The notes under the pieces are model-generated. The model was given only the letters and a program-made list of their open reading frames with translations, was not told where the DNA came from and made no database searches. From positions 1 through 64,000 of the forward strand of contig NZ_JAJIWO010000007.1 of NCBI RefSeq assembly GCF_020880695.1: a DNA stretch of 64,000 nucleotides, in the 5' to 3' direction. Position 1 is the first letter of the stretch. Each line of letters starts with the position of its first letter. This DNA comes from Mucilaginibacter sp. UR6-11 (GTDB lineage Bacteria; Bacteroidota; Bacteroidia; Sphingobacteriales; Sphingobacteriaceae). A program made the translations under genes and the position numbers. Shown here one piece after another: positions 27,585-36,256 of this stretch.

Positions 27585-28343
27585 ATGAAGCTGTTAACAC
27601 ACAAGGTGACTCTGGTGACCGGGGCAGGATCAGGGATAGGTAAAACAATTGCAGAGTTTTTTGCCGATCAGGGCGCAAAAGTGATGCTGACCGATATTCA
27701 CCAGCAAAATATAGAAGCTGTGGTAACTGAGATCACCGCGAAAGGTGGTACTGCTTCATGCATCGCGGCGGATATCGCCGTTAAAGCTGATGTACAGCAG
27801 GTGATGAAATATATACAGAAAACCTACCAAACGCTGGATATCCTTGTCAACAACGCCGGCGTAATGGACAGTTTCACACCCGTGGCCGAAGTTAGCGATG
27901 AATTATGGGAAAAAGTGATCGGCACCAACCTCAACGGACCGTTTTTTACCTGCCGGGAAGCGGTTCAACTCTTTCTGAAAAAAGGCTCGGGGACCATCAT
28001 CAATATTGCCTCTATCGGCGGGCTATACGGCGGCCGGGCCGGCGCCGCCTATACGGCATCGAAACATGCCCTCGTTGGTCTGACCAAAAACATCGGCTAC
28101 CAGTACGCCGAAAAAAATATTCGCTGCAACGCTATAGCGCCGGGCGGGGTCAATACTAATATCTTATACGGCATGGAGCCACAGCCATTTGGCTTTGAAC
28201 GCATGAACGCCGGGACCGGTAACGCACCGGCCGCAGCCAACCCCGAAGCAATTGCAGAGCTGGCCGTATTCCTGGCATCCGAAAAATCAGCCTTCATCAA
28301 TGGAACCGTACTGACTGCCGATGGTGGCTGGACCGCCTATTGA
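27585..28343 (+). CDS. SDR family NAD(P)-dependent oxidoreductase
   Basis: A 252-aa classical short-chain dehydrogenase. Cofactor motif TGAGSGIG (about 12-19), acidic TDIH after beta-2 (favouring NAD), NNAGV (about 89-93), catalytic Ser in NIASIGG and the YTASK catalytic pair. It ends with the usual FINGTVLTADGGW. Substrate unknown; glucose/3-oxoacyl-type dehydrogenases look alike at this level. It has its own operator-bearing promoter facing the efflux operon. A second SDR with about the same length is at 28962. Confidence 0.92.
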   Translation: MKLLTHKVTLVTGAGSGIGKTIAEFFADQGAKVMLTDIHQQNIEAVVTEITAKGGTASCIAADIAVKADVQQVMKYIQKTYQTLDILVNNAGVMDSFTPVAEVSDELWEKVIGTNLNGPFFTCREAVQLFLKKGSGTIINIASIGGLYGGRAGAAYTASKHALVGLTKNIGYQYAEKNIRCNAIAPGGVNTNILYGMEPQPFGFERMNAGTGNAPAAANPEAIAELAVFLASEKSAFINGTVLTADGGWTAY

Positions 28344-28372
28344 CACCTGTTTTCTGCGGACTGCAATAGAGC

Positions 28373-28405
28373 CTGATAGTTGTTACCATAGCTAACAATT
28401 ATCAG
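28373..28405 (+). terminator. Long hairpin after the first SDR gene
   Basis: A 13-bp inverted repeat (28373-28385 with 28393-28405, one G/A difference that still pairs as G-U on one strand) with a 7-base loop. There is no T-run after it, so it may be a factor-assisted terminator, an mRNA 3' stabiliser, or a protein-binding palindrome. Confidence 0.45.
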
Positions 28406-28461
28406 CCGTTTGTCCGCCTGATTAGCTAACTTGCATTTAAGAGCTACTAATCCGATCCTGT

Positions 28462-28770
28462 ATGATTCCCATCGCGACCAACGACCAGACTTACTTCCTT
28501 TCCATCGTCCATATCACTAAACAAGCGCCTGACCATTTGATCTATGGCATCCTGATCAATGACAAAAGTTACTACCTAAGTAAAACAGTCGGGCTCAATG
28601 ATTGCCGGCAACTGGATAACCGTGTTGCGCTGGAGGACGACCTGATGCAGGAGGTCTGCGAGATCATCACCTCGTTCGAGAAAATCTACCAGGAATATCC
28701 TTCACTTGACTTTATTAACCGCGAGATCATCAAATCGCTGGTACGCCTGCGCAAGACCGCCGTACATTAA
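28462..28770 (+). CDS. Hypothetical protein, 102 aa
   Basis: A small soluble protein of unknown family: a beta-rich N-terminal half (YFLSIVHITKQAPDHLIYGI, SYYLSKTV) and a helical C-terminal half (EVCEIITSFEKIYQEYP, REIIKSLVRLRK). It lies between two SDR genes. I see no island-type operator directly upstream, so it could be transcribed by read-through from the first SDR gene past the hairpin. Confidence 0.65.
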   Translation: MIPIATNDQTYFLSIVHITKQAPDHLIYGILINDKSYYLSKTVGLNDCRQLDNRVALEDDLMQEVCEIITSFEKIYQEYPSLDFINREIIKSLVRLRKTAVH

Positions 28771-28891
28771 GAGGATATATAAGCTAAGGCCGCCTAAAAG
28801 AGCTGTAAACGGCAAGAGAAATCCTCCGGGGTGAAAATGGGAATTGCCATCATAAACAATTATAAAAAATAGCTGAAGATCATCTCTACAA

Positions 28892-28934
28892 CTGATCCCG
28901 GACATTATTGCGCTTACGGGAACCGGTACCTTTA
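28892..28934 (+). promoter_or_regulatory. Class II-like operator/promoter for the second SDR gene (degenerate)
   Basis: Operator CTGAT-cccg-GACAT at 28892-28905 (one mismatch in the right half), 21 bp, then TACCTTTA at 28927-28934. The spacing matches the better sites, which is why I keep it. Confidence 0.45.
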
Positions 28935-28961
28935 CAAACGAATAACCATTAAATGATCTTT

Positions 28962-29711
28962 ATGAAAAGTTTAGAAAATAAGGTGGCGCTGGTCACCGGC
29001 GGCGGTTCAGGCATAGGTAAAGCCATCGCCATTTTATACGCGTCAGCAGGCGCAAAAGTCGTAGTGTCCGACATCGATGAAAAAGGTGGGAAGGAAACTG
29101 TTGCTGCGATTACAGCCAACGGCGACGATGCCATCTTCGTCAAGGCGGATACGGCAATACCGGCCGAACATCAGATGCTGGTTAATCAAACTGTCCGGCA
29201 ATTTGGCGGATTGCATATTGCTGTTAACAACGCCGGGATCGGCGGCCCCTTAAACACGGTCGGCGAATACCCGCTTGACGGTTGGGACAAAGTGATCGCG
29301 GTCAACCTGTCCGGGATATTTTACGGACTACACTACCAGATCCCGGCCATGATATCCTCCGGCGGCGGCAGCATTGTAAATATGGCATCGATATTGGGCA
29401 AAGTTGGCACCAAAGGATCACCTGCCTATGTTGCAGCCAAGCATGGTGTTATTGGTTTAACAGAGGCCGCAGCGCTGGAATATGCCGATAAAGGGATACG
29501 GATAAACGCCGTAGGTCCGGGCTATATCCTGACCCCGTTGCTAAACGTGCTGGATGAAAATACAATGACCCTGATAAAGGGCCTGCATCCCATGGGCAGG
29601 TTGGGCCAGCCCGAAGAAGTGGCAGAACTGGCGCTCTGGCTTAACTCAGATAAAGCGTCTTTTGTTACGGGCTCCTATTATAATGTCGACGGTGGTTATT
29701 TGGCGCAGTGA
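28962..29711 (+). CDS. SDR family NAD(P)-dependent oxidoreductase
   Basis: A 249-aa classical SDR: TGGGSGIG near 12-19, VSDID after beta-2 (NAD preference), NNAGIGG, catalytic NMASILG serine and YVAAKHGV. It ends SFVTGSYYNVDGGY. I prefer the ATG at 28962 (MKSLENKVALVTGG) over one three codons upstream, as it gives the usual SDR start. About a third to a half of residues match the SDR at 27585 by eye. Substrate unknown. Confidence 0.92.
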   Translation: MKSLENKVALVTGGGSGIGKAIAILYASAGAKVVVSDIDEKGGKETVAAITANGDDAIFVKADTAIPAEHQMLVNQTVRQFGGLHIAVNNAGIGGPLNTVGEYPLDGWDKVIAVNLSGIFYGLHYQIPAMISSGGGSIVNMASILGKVGTKGSPAYVAAKHGVIGLTEAAALEYADKGIRINAVGPGYILTPLLNVLDENTMTLIKGLHPMGRLGQPEEVAELALWLNSDKASFVTGSYYNVDGGYLAQ

Positions 29712-29761
29712 TCTGTTTTAAGCGCCGCCATTTAGGGGTCGCTGTTGCTGGTTTAATATAC

Positions 29762-29827
29762 CTGATACAGATCATGTATTCAGGTGACCGGGATCCTTCA
29801 TACGCCGGCCGGACAGGTTTACTTTAG
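29762..29827 (+). promoter_or_regulatory. Double-operator promoter for Hsp20
   Basis: Two operators: CTGAT-acag-ATCAT at 29762-29775 and GTGAC-cggg-ATCCT at 29784-29797, centres 22 bp apart. The second is followed after 22 bp by the -7-like TACTTTAG at 29820-29827. ATG at 29858. Confidence 0.65.
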
Positions 29828-29857
29828 CCTAAAATTATTCATTTAAAATCAGAAAGC

Positions 29858-30298
29858 ATGAAAACGCAAGCAGTAACCAAACTTACCGACACCGTGCCGG
29901 CCTTGTTCGAAGATCTTCTTAAACCGTGGAATGAGTTATTTGAAGGCCGCCTGTTTAGAAAAGAACTGAAAGTACCTGCGGTAAACATTACCGACCACAA
30001 GGATCGCTATCTTGTATCCATGTCAGCGCCCGGCTTAAAAAAAGAAGACTTTAAGATCGATGTGGATGAGAATATATTAACAATCAGCAGCGAAAAAGAA
30101 GAAAGCAAGGAAGAAAAAGAAGAAAAGTATACCCGCAAGGAATATAACTATTCATCTTTCAGCCGCAGCTTTACTCTTCCCGAAGGAGCTGACAAGGAGA
30201 AAATAACAGCCAAATATGAAGATGGGGTGCTGAAGATCACGGTGCCACATAACCACAAGACCAAAAGCCCTTCTGCAAAACATATTGCGGTAAATTAA
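29858..30298 (+). CDS. Hsp20/alpha-crystallin small heat shock protein
   Basis: A 146-aa small heat-shock protein. The alpha-crystallin domain runs from about 40 to 135 (VPAVNITDHKDRYLVSMSAPG; SEKEESKEEKEEKYTRKEYN loop; FSRSFTLPEGAD) and ends with the A.YEDGVLKITVP motif. It holds unfolding proteins in a refoldable state. It has two tandem operators upstream and a strong hairpin downstream, so it is a single-gene unit. Hsp20 is also a hallmark member (HspX) of the mycobacterial dormancy regulon. Confidence 0.95.
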   Translation: MKTQAVTKLTDTVPALFEDLLKPWNELFEGRLFRKELKVPAVNITDHKDRYLVSMSAPGLKKEDFKIDVDENILTISSEKEESKEEKEEKYTRKEYNYSSFSRSFTLPEGADKEKITAKYEDGVLKITVPHNHKTKSPSAKHIAVN

Positions 30299-30310
30299 GT
30301 TGATTTATAG

Positions 30311-30348
30311 ATCAGCATAGACTCCCGCTTTACGGGGTCTATGCTGAT
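30311..30348 (+). terminator. Strong hairpin after Hsp20
   Basis: A 12-bp perfect stem (30311-30322 with 30337-30348) extended by a CCCG/CGGG inner stem around loop CTTTA. Only three T follow, so its strength as an intrinsic terminator is uncertain, but its position 13 bases after the stop fits. Confidence 0.7.
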
Positions 30349-30408
30349 TTCCTGACAAGCCAGGTCTGCAATACTGATGCATTTGTTATTAAATAGACAC
30401 CGGATTAA

Positions 30409-31821
30409 ATGGAAGTTCTAAAATCAATACTTCAAATCATTACTGGCTTATCGGGAGTAATGGTAGCTATGTTGAGCATACTGCTATTGGTGCAGTTGCG
30501 TTGGCCGGCACCGTTTCTTTGGATCTTAAAGCTGCTCGTCGCTGCATTATCCCCGTTATTTGTTTTGATAGGCGTGCTGGCTGCCATCGTTGGCGTGGCC
30601 ACAGGATCAAACCTTATTGCCTGGATCGGGATTTATAATATTTTGATCTTTTGCCTGCATCTATTCATGGTGACCCGACCGCCCAGGATTTCTATTAATT
30701 TTGAAAGGGCCTTTGGCCGTGATTGGGAAAATGCTATCGACCCCGGCCAAAGGCCTTATTTTCTTTCCAGCCCGGCAATATTAAAGTTACCGGCAGTCCC
30801 TGCTCCCCGCCTTATACCAAACATCACATACGCCAGCATTCCGGGCACCGGCCGCAACCTGTTATGTGACATTTGGCAGCCATCAAAAAACATTGCTCCT
30901 TCCGGCTTAGCTTTTATTTATCTGCACGGCAGCGCCTGGTACCTTTTAGACAAAGACACAGGTACACGCCCGCTTTTCAAACATCTGGCAGCACAGGGAC
31001 ATGTGATTATGGATGTGGCCTACCGGCTTGCTCCTGAGGCGGACATGATGGAGATGGTGAACGATGTTAAACGGGCAATTGGCTGGTTAAAAGAAAATTG
31101 CGAAAAATACGCAGTCCGGCCCGACAGGATCGTTTTGGGCGGGGGTTCGGCAGGCGGGCACCTCGCACTACTGGCAGCTTATACCGCGAATGACCCAATG
31201 TTCACCCCTCGTGAATTGGACGAAAAGGATCTCAGTGTGTGCGGGGTAATCTCCCTATATGGCCCGGCCGACTTAAAGGCCATGTATTTTCATACCAACC
31301 AGCATCTTACTACCCGCCCGGTTCAGGGCAAGCCGAAGAGAACGGCCCCGGCGCAAATGCCCGGATGGTTAAAAAAAAGAATGGGTAAAAGTTACCATCG
31401 CCTCGGGTTTGATAAAGGCCTTAAAGACGCAGGCGCGTTGGCCCCGCTGTTAGGCGGGCACCCGGATGAGTGCCCCGAAACTTATATATTATTTTCTCCG
31501 GACAGTCACATACATCAGGGTTGTCCGCCTACCCTGCTGATACAGGGAGGACAGGATATCATGGCGCCGGTAAGCGCAACCCGTTTGCTGTACCGACGGT
31601 TAGTCAAGGCAAAAGTGCCGGTCATTCTGCACGTTATACCTCAGGCAGATCATGCTTTTGATCTTATACTGCCTGTTGTCTCCCCCTCAGCGCATACTGC
31701 GTTCTATGATATAGAACGTTTTCTGGCCCTGCAAGCCAGCTCATATACTAAAAACCCGGAGGCAAGATCGGGGAACAAAGAGAGCGATCAGTTGAATAAA
31801 TTAAGAAAGGAAACATTATGA
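30409..31821 (+). CDS. Membrane-anchored alpha/beta hydrolase (HSL/BD-FAE-like)
   Basis: A 470-aa protein with three hydrophobic segments in the first 100 residues and a C-terminal alpha/beta hydrolase domain. Seen: an HG(S)-type oxyanion region YLHGSAWYLL near 170, nucleophile elbow GGGSAGGH (G-x-S-x-G with Ser about 247), an acid candidate in GGQDIMAP and the histidine in ADHAFDL near 420. The HSL-like order suggests an esterase or lipase acting at the membrane. It overlaps the DUF998 gene by 4 bp. No island-type operator was found upstream. Confidence 0.85.
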   Translation: MEVLKSILQIITGLSGVMVAMLSILLLVQLRWPAPFLWILKLLVAALSPLFVLIGVLAAIVGVATGSNLIAWIGIYNILIFCLHLFMVTRPPRISINFERAFGRDWENAIDPGQRPYFLSSPAILKLPAVPAPRLIPNITYASIPGTGRNLLCDIWQPSKNIAPSGLAFIYLHGSAWYLLDKDTGTRPLFKHLAAQGHVIMDVAYRLAPEADMMEMVNDVKRAIGWLKENCEKYAVRPDRIVLGGGSAGGHLALLAAYTANDPMFTPRELDEKDLSVCGVISLYGPADLKAMYFHTNQHLTTRPVQGKPKRTAPAQMPGWLKKRMGKSYHRLGFDKGLKDAGALAPLLGGHPDECPETYILFSPDSHIHQGCPPTLLIQGGQDIMAPVSATRLLYRRLVKAKVPVILHVIPQADHAFDLILPVVSPSAHTAFYDIERFLALQASSYTKNPEARSGNKESDQLNKLRKETL

Positions 31822-32489
31822 GCAAAATTATTGTCTCAGCCAGATCTTCCGGTAAAACCGGATTTACTAACATACTACTGATTTGCGGTATCGTTTCGTC
31901 GCTGCTTTACATAGGATTGAATATAGTTGTGCCCCGTTACTGGCCCGGATATAATTCAGCCACGCAAACGGTCAGCGAACTTTGCGCCGTTGGCGCCCCT
32001 ACCAGGACGCTATGGATTTGGCTGTGCAGCCCATATACATTACTGGTAACCGCCTTTGCCTGGGGCCTATACAGAGCGGCTAATGGGAACCACCGGCTGC
32101 GCATCGCCGGGATTTTGATGATGGCCTATGGCGCGCTTGGCCTGATCTGGCCTTTTGCCCCAATGCACCTGCGCACGACCCTGGCAGCCGGCGGCGCTAC
32201 TTTCTCAGATACCTTGCATATTGCCCTCGGTGCCGTGACCGAGATACTTTACCTGCTGGCGCTTGGCTTTGCCGCAGCCGCATTGGGCAAGGCTTTCCGC
32301 TGGTATTCCATTGCTACTTTTATTGTGCTGATGCTGTTCGGTATACTTACCTTCCTGGAGGCGCCACTTATCGCCAGGAACCAGCACACACCACTCATCG
32401 GGGTCTGGGAACGGATTAATATCGGGGTATTCCTTGTTTGGATAATCGTTTTGGCATTGGCCCTGCTATGGGCGAAAAAAAAGACCTGA
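31818..32489 (+). CDS. DUF998 family membrane protein
   Basis: A 223-aa integral membrane protein with about six helices. The first loop NSATQTVSELCAVGAPTR after helix one is the typical DUF998 signature. Function unknown. Its ATG overlaps the stop of the hydrolase gene (ATGA), so the two are made together. It converges on the PfkB gene, with only 14 bp between stops. Confidence 0.85.
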   Translation: MSKIIVSARSSGKTGFTNILLICGIVSSLLYIGLNIVVPRYWPGYNSATQTVSELCAVGAPTRTLWIWLCSPYTLLVTAFAWGLYRAANGNHRLRIAGILMMAYGALGLIWPFAPMHLRTTLAAGGATFSDTLHIALGAVTEILYLLALGFAAAALGKAFRWYSIATFIVLMLFGILTFLEAPLIARNQHTPLIGVWERINIGVFLVWIIVLALALLWAKKKT

Positions 32490-32503
32490 GCGTCGCCCGG
32501 TGT

Positions 32504-33481
32504 TTATAAATCCAATTGGTGAGGTGCACCGTTCAATGAGATTGAAGTGACCGGTTTATCCTTTATCATATTATATAAACGATCTGCATCAACTTTCCGG
32601 CATAGCTCGGCGCCCGGACTGATAGTCGCGGAAGTACCACAGGCCACGCCAAATTTCACAGCATCGGCCAGCGTCATATTCTTTGATAATGCAAGCACCA
32701 GCCCCCCAACCAGGCTATCGCCTGCGCCAACTGTACTGAGGGGGGTAACCGCAGGAGGCACTACTTTCACGCATTCATCCTTCGTCACCAGTAAAGCGCC
32801 TTTACTGCCCATAGAGACGACGATGACCTGGCAGGCCGAGCCCTGCAATACTTTGCGCGCGGCATCAGCAACGTTTTCGCCGGTAATATTTCTCTCACCG
32901 GCCAGGAGCCCCAATTCTTTTAAATTGGGTTTTACTAAATAAGCCCCTGCACGTACGGCCAACTGCAGCGCCTCCCCTGCCGTATCAACAACCAGCTTTG
33001 CATGCTTACGGCGGGCAATATCCGCCAGTTCGAAAAATATGTCCGGGCGGACGCCGTTGGGTAAGCTGCCACTGACTACGAGATAGTCAATCCCGGAAAT
33101 CTGATCGACAGCGTTAAGGCATCCGCGCCACTCTGCTTCACTGACCAGCGGACCCGGCATATCAAAAAGGTACTGCCCGTTTGATGACCTGTCTAAAATG
33201 ATCAGGTTTTGCCTGGTAACACCCTTGATTGGGATAACCAGTGAGCTGACTGATTCCGCGCTTAATAATGCTGTTATCTTTTTACCTGCGTCGCCGCCTG
33301 ATAAATAAACCGCAAGCGCTTCTCCGCCTAATTTTTTGATCGCCCTGGCAACATTAATCCCCCCACCTCCCGGTTCATGCACCGGATCTGAACATTTTAA
33401 TTTCTTTTCGGGCATCATGTCCTGAACAGAGGTATTCACATCCAGCGCGGGGTTAAAAGTTATAGTTACTATAGCAGTCAT
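32504..33481 (-). CDS. pfkB: PfkB-family sugar kinase (phosphofructokinase-like)
   Basis: A 325-aa ribokinase/PfkB-fold kinase. N-terminal TITFNPALDVNT and GGGGINVARAIKKLGG, and the C-terminal anion-hole/catalytic base motif STVGAGDSLVGGL (Asp of GAGD), are all present. The N-terminal layout (EKKLKCSDPVHEPGGGGINV) is especially close to the minor 6-phosphofructokinase of E. coli and to tagatose-6-phosphate/1-phosphofructokinases, so the acceptor could be fructose-6-P, fructose-1-P or tagatose-6-P. It has one of the best operators of the set. A PfkB kinase is also a member of the mycobacterial DosR regulon. Symbol tentative. Confidence 0.85.
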   Translation of the reverse strand: MTAIVTITFNPALDVNTSVQDMMPEKKLKCSDPVHEPGGGGINVARAIKKLGGEALAVYLSGGDAGKKITALLSAESVSSLVIPIKGVTRQNLIILDRSSNGQYLFDMPGPLVSEAEWRGCLNAVDQISGIDYLVVSGSLPNGVRPDIFFELADIARRKHAKLVVDTAGEALQLAVRAGAYLVKPNLKELGLLAGERNITGENVADAARKVLQGSACQVIVVSMGSKGALLVTKDECVKVVPPAVTPLSTVGAGDSLVGGLVLALSKNMTLADAVKFGVACGTSATISPGAELCRKVDADRLYNMIKDKPVTSISLNGAPHQLDL

Positions 33482-33583
33482 CGTATTTAGTTATCAGTAT
33501 ATTGAGATCAGACGCCGTACTTTCTTCGATAGTTAACAATCTAGCTTGTACTGGCGTCCTCTTTTTGATTAACCTTTCATCTC

Positions 33584-33627
33584 CAAACATAACGAAACCT
33601 GGGGGCGCCCGGCATGACTATCGTCAT
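33584..33627 (-). promoter_or_regulatory. Class II-like operator/promoter for pfkB
   Basis: Perfect operator ATGAC-tatc-GTCAT at 33614-33627, flanked by a further GC dyad (GC...GC), 22 bp, then a perfect -7 TATGTTTG at 33591-33584 (minus). It leaves a leader of about 95 bases before the start codon at 33481. Confidence 0.75.
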
Positions 33628-33760
33628 GCTTTTAATTGATTGCAGGCATATCATGCTAAATAAGCATCGCCTTAAACCCAATAGAACAGCACAGCCTATT
33701 GATATTTTCATTTTTGTTTAATAGCCAATGTGCCCGGAGGTCGCCATATCACCTGTCCGG

Positions 33761-33803
33761 GTGACGGCAATCATGGCGTAACACCTGCGCCTCAGTAATT
33801 TTA
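33761..33803 (+). promoter_or_regulatory. Class II-like operator/promoter for the 33808 membrane protein
   Basis: Operator GTGAC-ggca-ATCAT at 33761-33774, 21 bp, then TAATTTTA at 33796-33803. The ATG is only 4 bases after the -7, so the transcript would be leaderless. Confidence 0.6.
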
Positions 33804-33807
33804 TATT

Positions 33808-34431
33808 ATGAAAAAACAAGTAGCAATATGGGGCATGTACAGTGCACTGGCAGCTTTTTTGTCGGCAGGCGGTTACGGGATCATCCAGATCCTGCAGGTT
33901 GCCGGGGTACTGACTTATCCATTGGACGCCCGTCTTATTTATGGTTTTTCACTCGCCATTGCCCCGGCTTTTTTACTGGCGATGCTGGCATTTCATTACT
34001 ACGTTCCGGCTGAACAGCGTTTCTGGAGCCACGCGGCGCTTTTGTTTACCGTACTCTACGCAGCCTACGTGATACTGATGTACGGCGTACAATTGGCAAC
34101 AGTAATCCCGGCTTCACTAAAGGATCCGCAGGAAACGTTGCTCACGGTTAAACCACACTCCTTTTTCTGGACGATCGACGCACTGGGTTATATCTGCATG
34201 GACATCGCAACCTTCCTGGCGGCTTTCGCTTTAAAAAAAGATGGCCCGTCCCGTTGGCTGCGGCGTTTCCTGCTGGCTAACGGGTTGGTGGTACCGCTCA
34301 TCGCGGTCGCTTATTTTTACCCGCATTTCTCAACCGGCATACTGCTTATCGGTGCGCCATGGCTCATTACAGCGCCCGGCTCCATGTTGTTATTGGCGCT
34401 GTATTTCAGAAATGAACTCAAAATTAACTGA
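33808..34431 (+). CDS. Integral membrane protein, six helices, unknown family
   Basis: A 207-aa protein with about six hydrophobic segments (first ALAAFLSAGGYGIIQILQVA; last LIGAPWLITAPGSMLLLAL). I do not recognise the family. It sits 28 bp before the nitroreductase gene and should be cotranscribed with it. The start is at the first ATG, which lies right after the predicted -7 element; a later start at Met10 is possible if the mRNA has a leader. Confidence 0.75.
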   Translation: MKKQVAIWGMYSALAAFLSAGGYGIIQILQVAGVLTYPLDARLIYGFSLAIAPAFLLAMLAFHYYVPAEQRFWSHAALLFTVLYAAYVILMYGVQLATVIPASLKDPQETLLTVKPHSFFWTIDALGYICMDIATFLAAFALKKDGPSRWLRRFLLANGLVVPLIAVAYFYPHFSTGILLIGAPWLITAPGSMLLLALYFRNELKIN

Positions 34432-34459
34432 TTATTAACCCTATTACCAAACAGAAATA

Positions 34460-35113
34460 ATGATGAAAACAACAACAATAACCAAACCGCCAATGAAAAC
34501 AATGCCCGCGGCTATCCAAAATATTTACGCACGCCGTTCGGTGCGACAGTATCAGGACCGTCCCGTTGAGCGTGAACTGATCGAACAGATTATAGACGCA
34601 GGACGTATGGCGCCAACGGCTATGATTAAACAACCCTGGAAGTTTTATGTATTGACCAGACGGGAATCGATCCGGGAATTTTCTAAAGCGATCATCAAAA
34701 CGCTGGCGAAAGAAATGGTACATGAGGGTGCGGTGGGAATAGCCAAACTGGCTATGGGCGCCCTGTATAATCTGTATTATAGCGACTTTTTAAAAGCCCC
34801 TGATATATTTTATGGTGCGCCGGTGGTTATTTTTATCACCGCCCCAAAAGACGAGCCCTGGGCCTGTTATGATACCTGTATGTGCGCCCAAAACATGATG
34901 CTGGCCGCCAAAGCCCTTGGCTTGGACAGCTGCCCGCTGGGCGCAGGAAAAGCGGTAGAACATACGCCTATCTTTTATAAACTCCGTATCCCTTACCCGG
35001 AACAAGTTTTCCTGGCGCTGATCATCGGATATGGTGATGAGACGCCTAAAGCGCATAAACGGATCAAAGATAATGTTGTTTATGTTGATGACCCCGAACC
35101 GGGCTGTAACTAA
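34460..35113 (+). CDS. Nitroreductase family protein
   Basis: A 217-aa FMN-dependent nitroreductase. The FMN-binding start is ARRSVRQYQDRPVERE at about 22-37, followed by AGRMAPTAMIKQPWKFYV, and the C-terminal part has LGLDSCPLGAG and LALIIGYGDE, all characteristic. Such enzymes use NAD(P)H to reduce nitro groups, quinones or flavins. Expected role in redox balance under low oxygen. It converges on the split-barrel gene with a 4-bp overlap of the coding ends. The mycobacterial DosR regulon likewise has nitroreductase-like genes (acg family). Confidence 0.9.
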   Translation: MMKTTTITKPPMKTMPAAIQNIYARRSVRQYQDRPVERELIEQIIDAGRMAPTAMIKQPWKFYVLTRRESIREFSKAIIKTLAKEMVHEGAVGIAKLAMGALYNLYYSDFLKAPDIFYGAPVVIFITAPKDEPWACYDTCMCAQNMMLAAKALGLDSCPLGAGKAVEHTPIFYKLRIPYPEQVFLALIIGYGDETPKAHKRIKDNVVYVDDPEPGCN

Positions 35114-35562
35114 CGGTGCTCAAACCGCCCGGTCCGGGTAACCAATACGATCCTGTAAACAATGAGGTCCAGTCGTGTGCCAATGTCGGCTTCGTGCTCC
35201 GCCAGCGCATGCGACGGATGGTCAACCGGTTTCTCGGCAAAAGGCATCAAACGGTGAATAATGGTGGTCATGGCTCTTTCTTTCCCTCCAATGTCGGTAA
35301 TTTCCTCAAACCTACCCCAGGCAACCACACTCTGCCACTTAAAAATGCTATGGATCTCGTCGACCTGGAAACAGACCCTGGGATTCTTCCGCATCATATC
35401 TATCTTTTTACCGGGGGTGCTATGGCAGATGATCTCCCTGCCATTGTAGACGTAGTTAACCGGCACAATATAGGGCAGGTCGTGCTCCGTACAGGCAACC
35501 CGCCCGATAACCTGCCTTTTAAGCAACGCTTCGATCTGCTCATCGTTCAGTTCCCCTAACAT
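35110..35562 (-). CDS. Pyridoxamine 5'-phosphate oxidase-like FMN-binding split-barrel protein
   Basis: A 150-aa split-barrel flavoprotein of the Pyridox_ox_2 type: LLKRQVIGRVACTEHDLPYIVPVNYVYN near 10-38, the FMN-contact HSTPGKKIDMMRKNPRVCFQVDEI, and SVVAWGRFEEI. Members bind FMN, F420 or heme and usually act as reductases; the true substrate is unknown. It follows the flavodoxin gene with a 7-bp overlap, suggesting they work or are made together. Confidence 0.88.
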   Translation of the reverse strand: MLGELNDEQIEALLKRQVIGRVACTEHDLPYIVPVNYVYNGREIICHSTPGKKIDMMRKNPRVCFQVDEIHSIFKWQSVVAWGRFEEITDIGGKERAMTTIIHRLMPFAEKPVDHPSHALAEHEADIGTRLDLIVYRIVLVTRTGRFEHR

Positions 35563-36080
35563 ACGGCAGTCTCCTTTAGCGTGGCCCTTACCGCGGCAAT
35601 GAGTTTATCCAGGTGTCGTCTATCCAGTTCATCAAAACCCTGCTTCATGACCCTTTTCTTTTTCGGATTTTTTTCAAACCAGGCACCAATTTTCAACACC
35701 AAACGGTCTTTCCATGATAATTTGGAGATAATGCATCTGCCAGGCAAAAAGAACCACGTGATAGACCTGCTGATCGCGCGGCCGAGGTTGTTATGAATAA
35801 GCTGTTGTTGCTGAATGGAATCATCCGACGTTGTTCCGCAAACGATAAAGAGGAAAACTTTTTTCTCGGCCAGTAAACCGGCATTTTGGTCAATCCATTT
35901 GGCAATCAGCAGCTTCCCTACATAAACCGAACTGCCCAGGATAATCAGATCATAGCCGGCCAATGTAGCTGGCGTCGCGCTTTCCACCCTGAGCAGGGGC
36001 AACCCCAGCGCATCTGCCAGCCAATGAGCGTATTGATCGGTTGCGCCGTACCTGCCCTGGTAAATAATGATCCCCTTCAT
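35556..36080 (-). CDS. Flavodoxin-domain protein (HemG-like)
   Basis: A 174-aa flavodoxin fold. The N-terminal phosphate-binding loop IIYQGRYGATDQYAHWLAD and the second loop LGSSVYVGK are typical of flavodoxin_5/HemG-like proteins; the tail is basic (KKKRVMKQGFDELDRR). HemG members oxidise protoporphyrinogen under anaerobiosis, but that function is not proven here. It is the first gene of a two-gene unit with the split-barrel protein, with a near-perfect operator and -7 element upstream. Confidence 0.85.
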   Translation of the reverse strand: MKGIIIYQGRYGATDQYAHWLADALGLPLLRVESATPATLAGYDLIILGSSVYVGKLLIAKWIDQNAGLLAEKKVFLFIVCGTTSDDSIQQQQLIHNNLGRAISRSITWFFLPGRCIISKLSWKDRLVLKIGAWFEKNPKKKRVMKQGFDELDRRHLDKLIAAVRATLKETAVC

Positions 36081-36103
36081 AACATTTCTAAATGGTTCAA
36101 CTG

Positions 36104-36147
36104 CAAAAATAAAGCACCGCCGCGGCCCGCGGAATGACGGCGGTCAC
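36104..36147 (-). promoter_or_regulatory. Class II-like operator/promoter for the flavodoxin operon
   Basis: Operator ATGAC-ggcg-GTCAC at 36134-36147, 22 bp, then a perfect -7 TATTTTTG at 36111-36104 (minus). Start codon at 36080. Confidence 0.75.
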
Positions 36148-36155
36148 CCGGTAAC

Positions 36156-36199
36156 ATGACGGGCATCCTTTATCTGCCGGCGTGAGCCGGATATCTTTG
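36156..36199 (+). promoter_or_regulatory. Class II-like operator/promoter for the CHAD operon
   Basis: Operator ATGAC-gggc-ATCCT at 36156-36169, 22 bp, then a perfect -7 TATCTTTG at 36192-36199. ATG at 36257. Confidence 0.7.
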
Positions 36200-36256
36200 G
36201 AAGGGCAATTGATATTTGTTGGCCGGCATTACTCTTTAGCCTGATAGCTCCAAACT

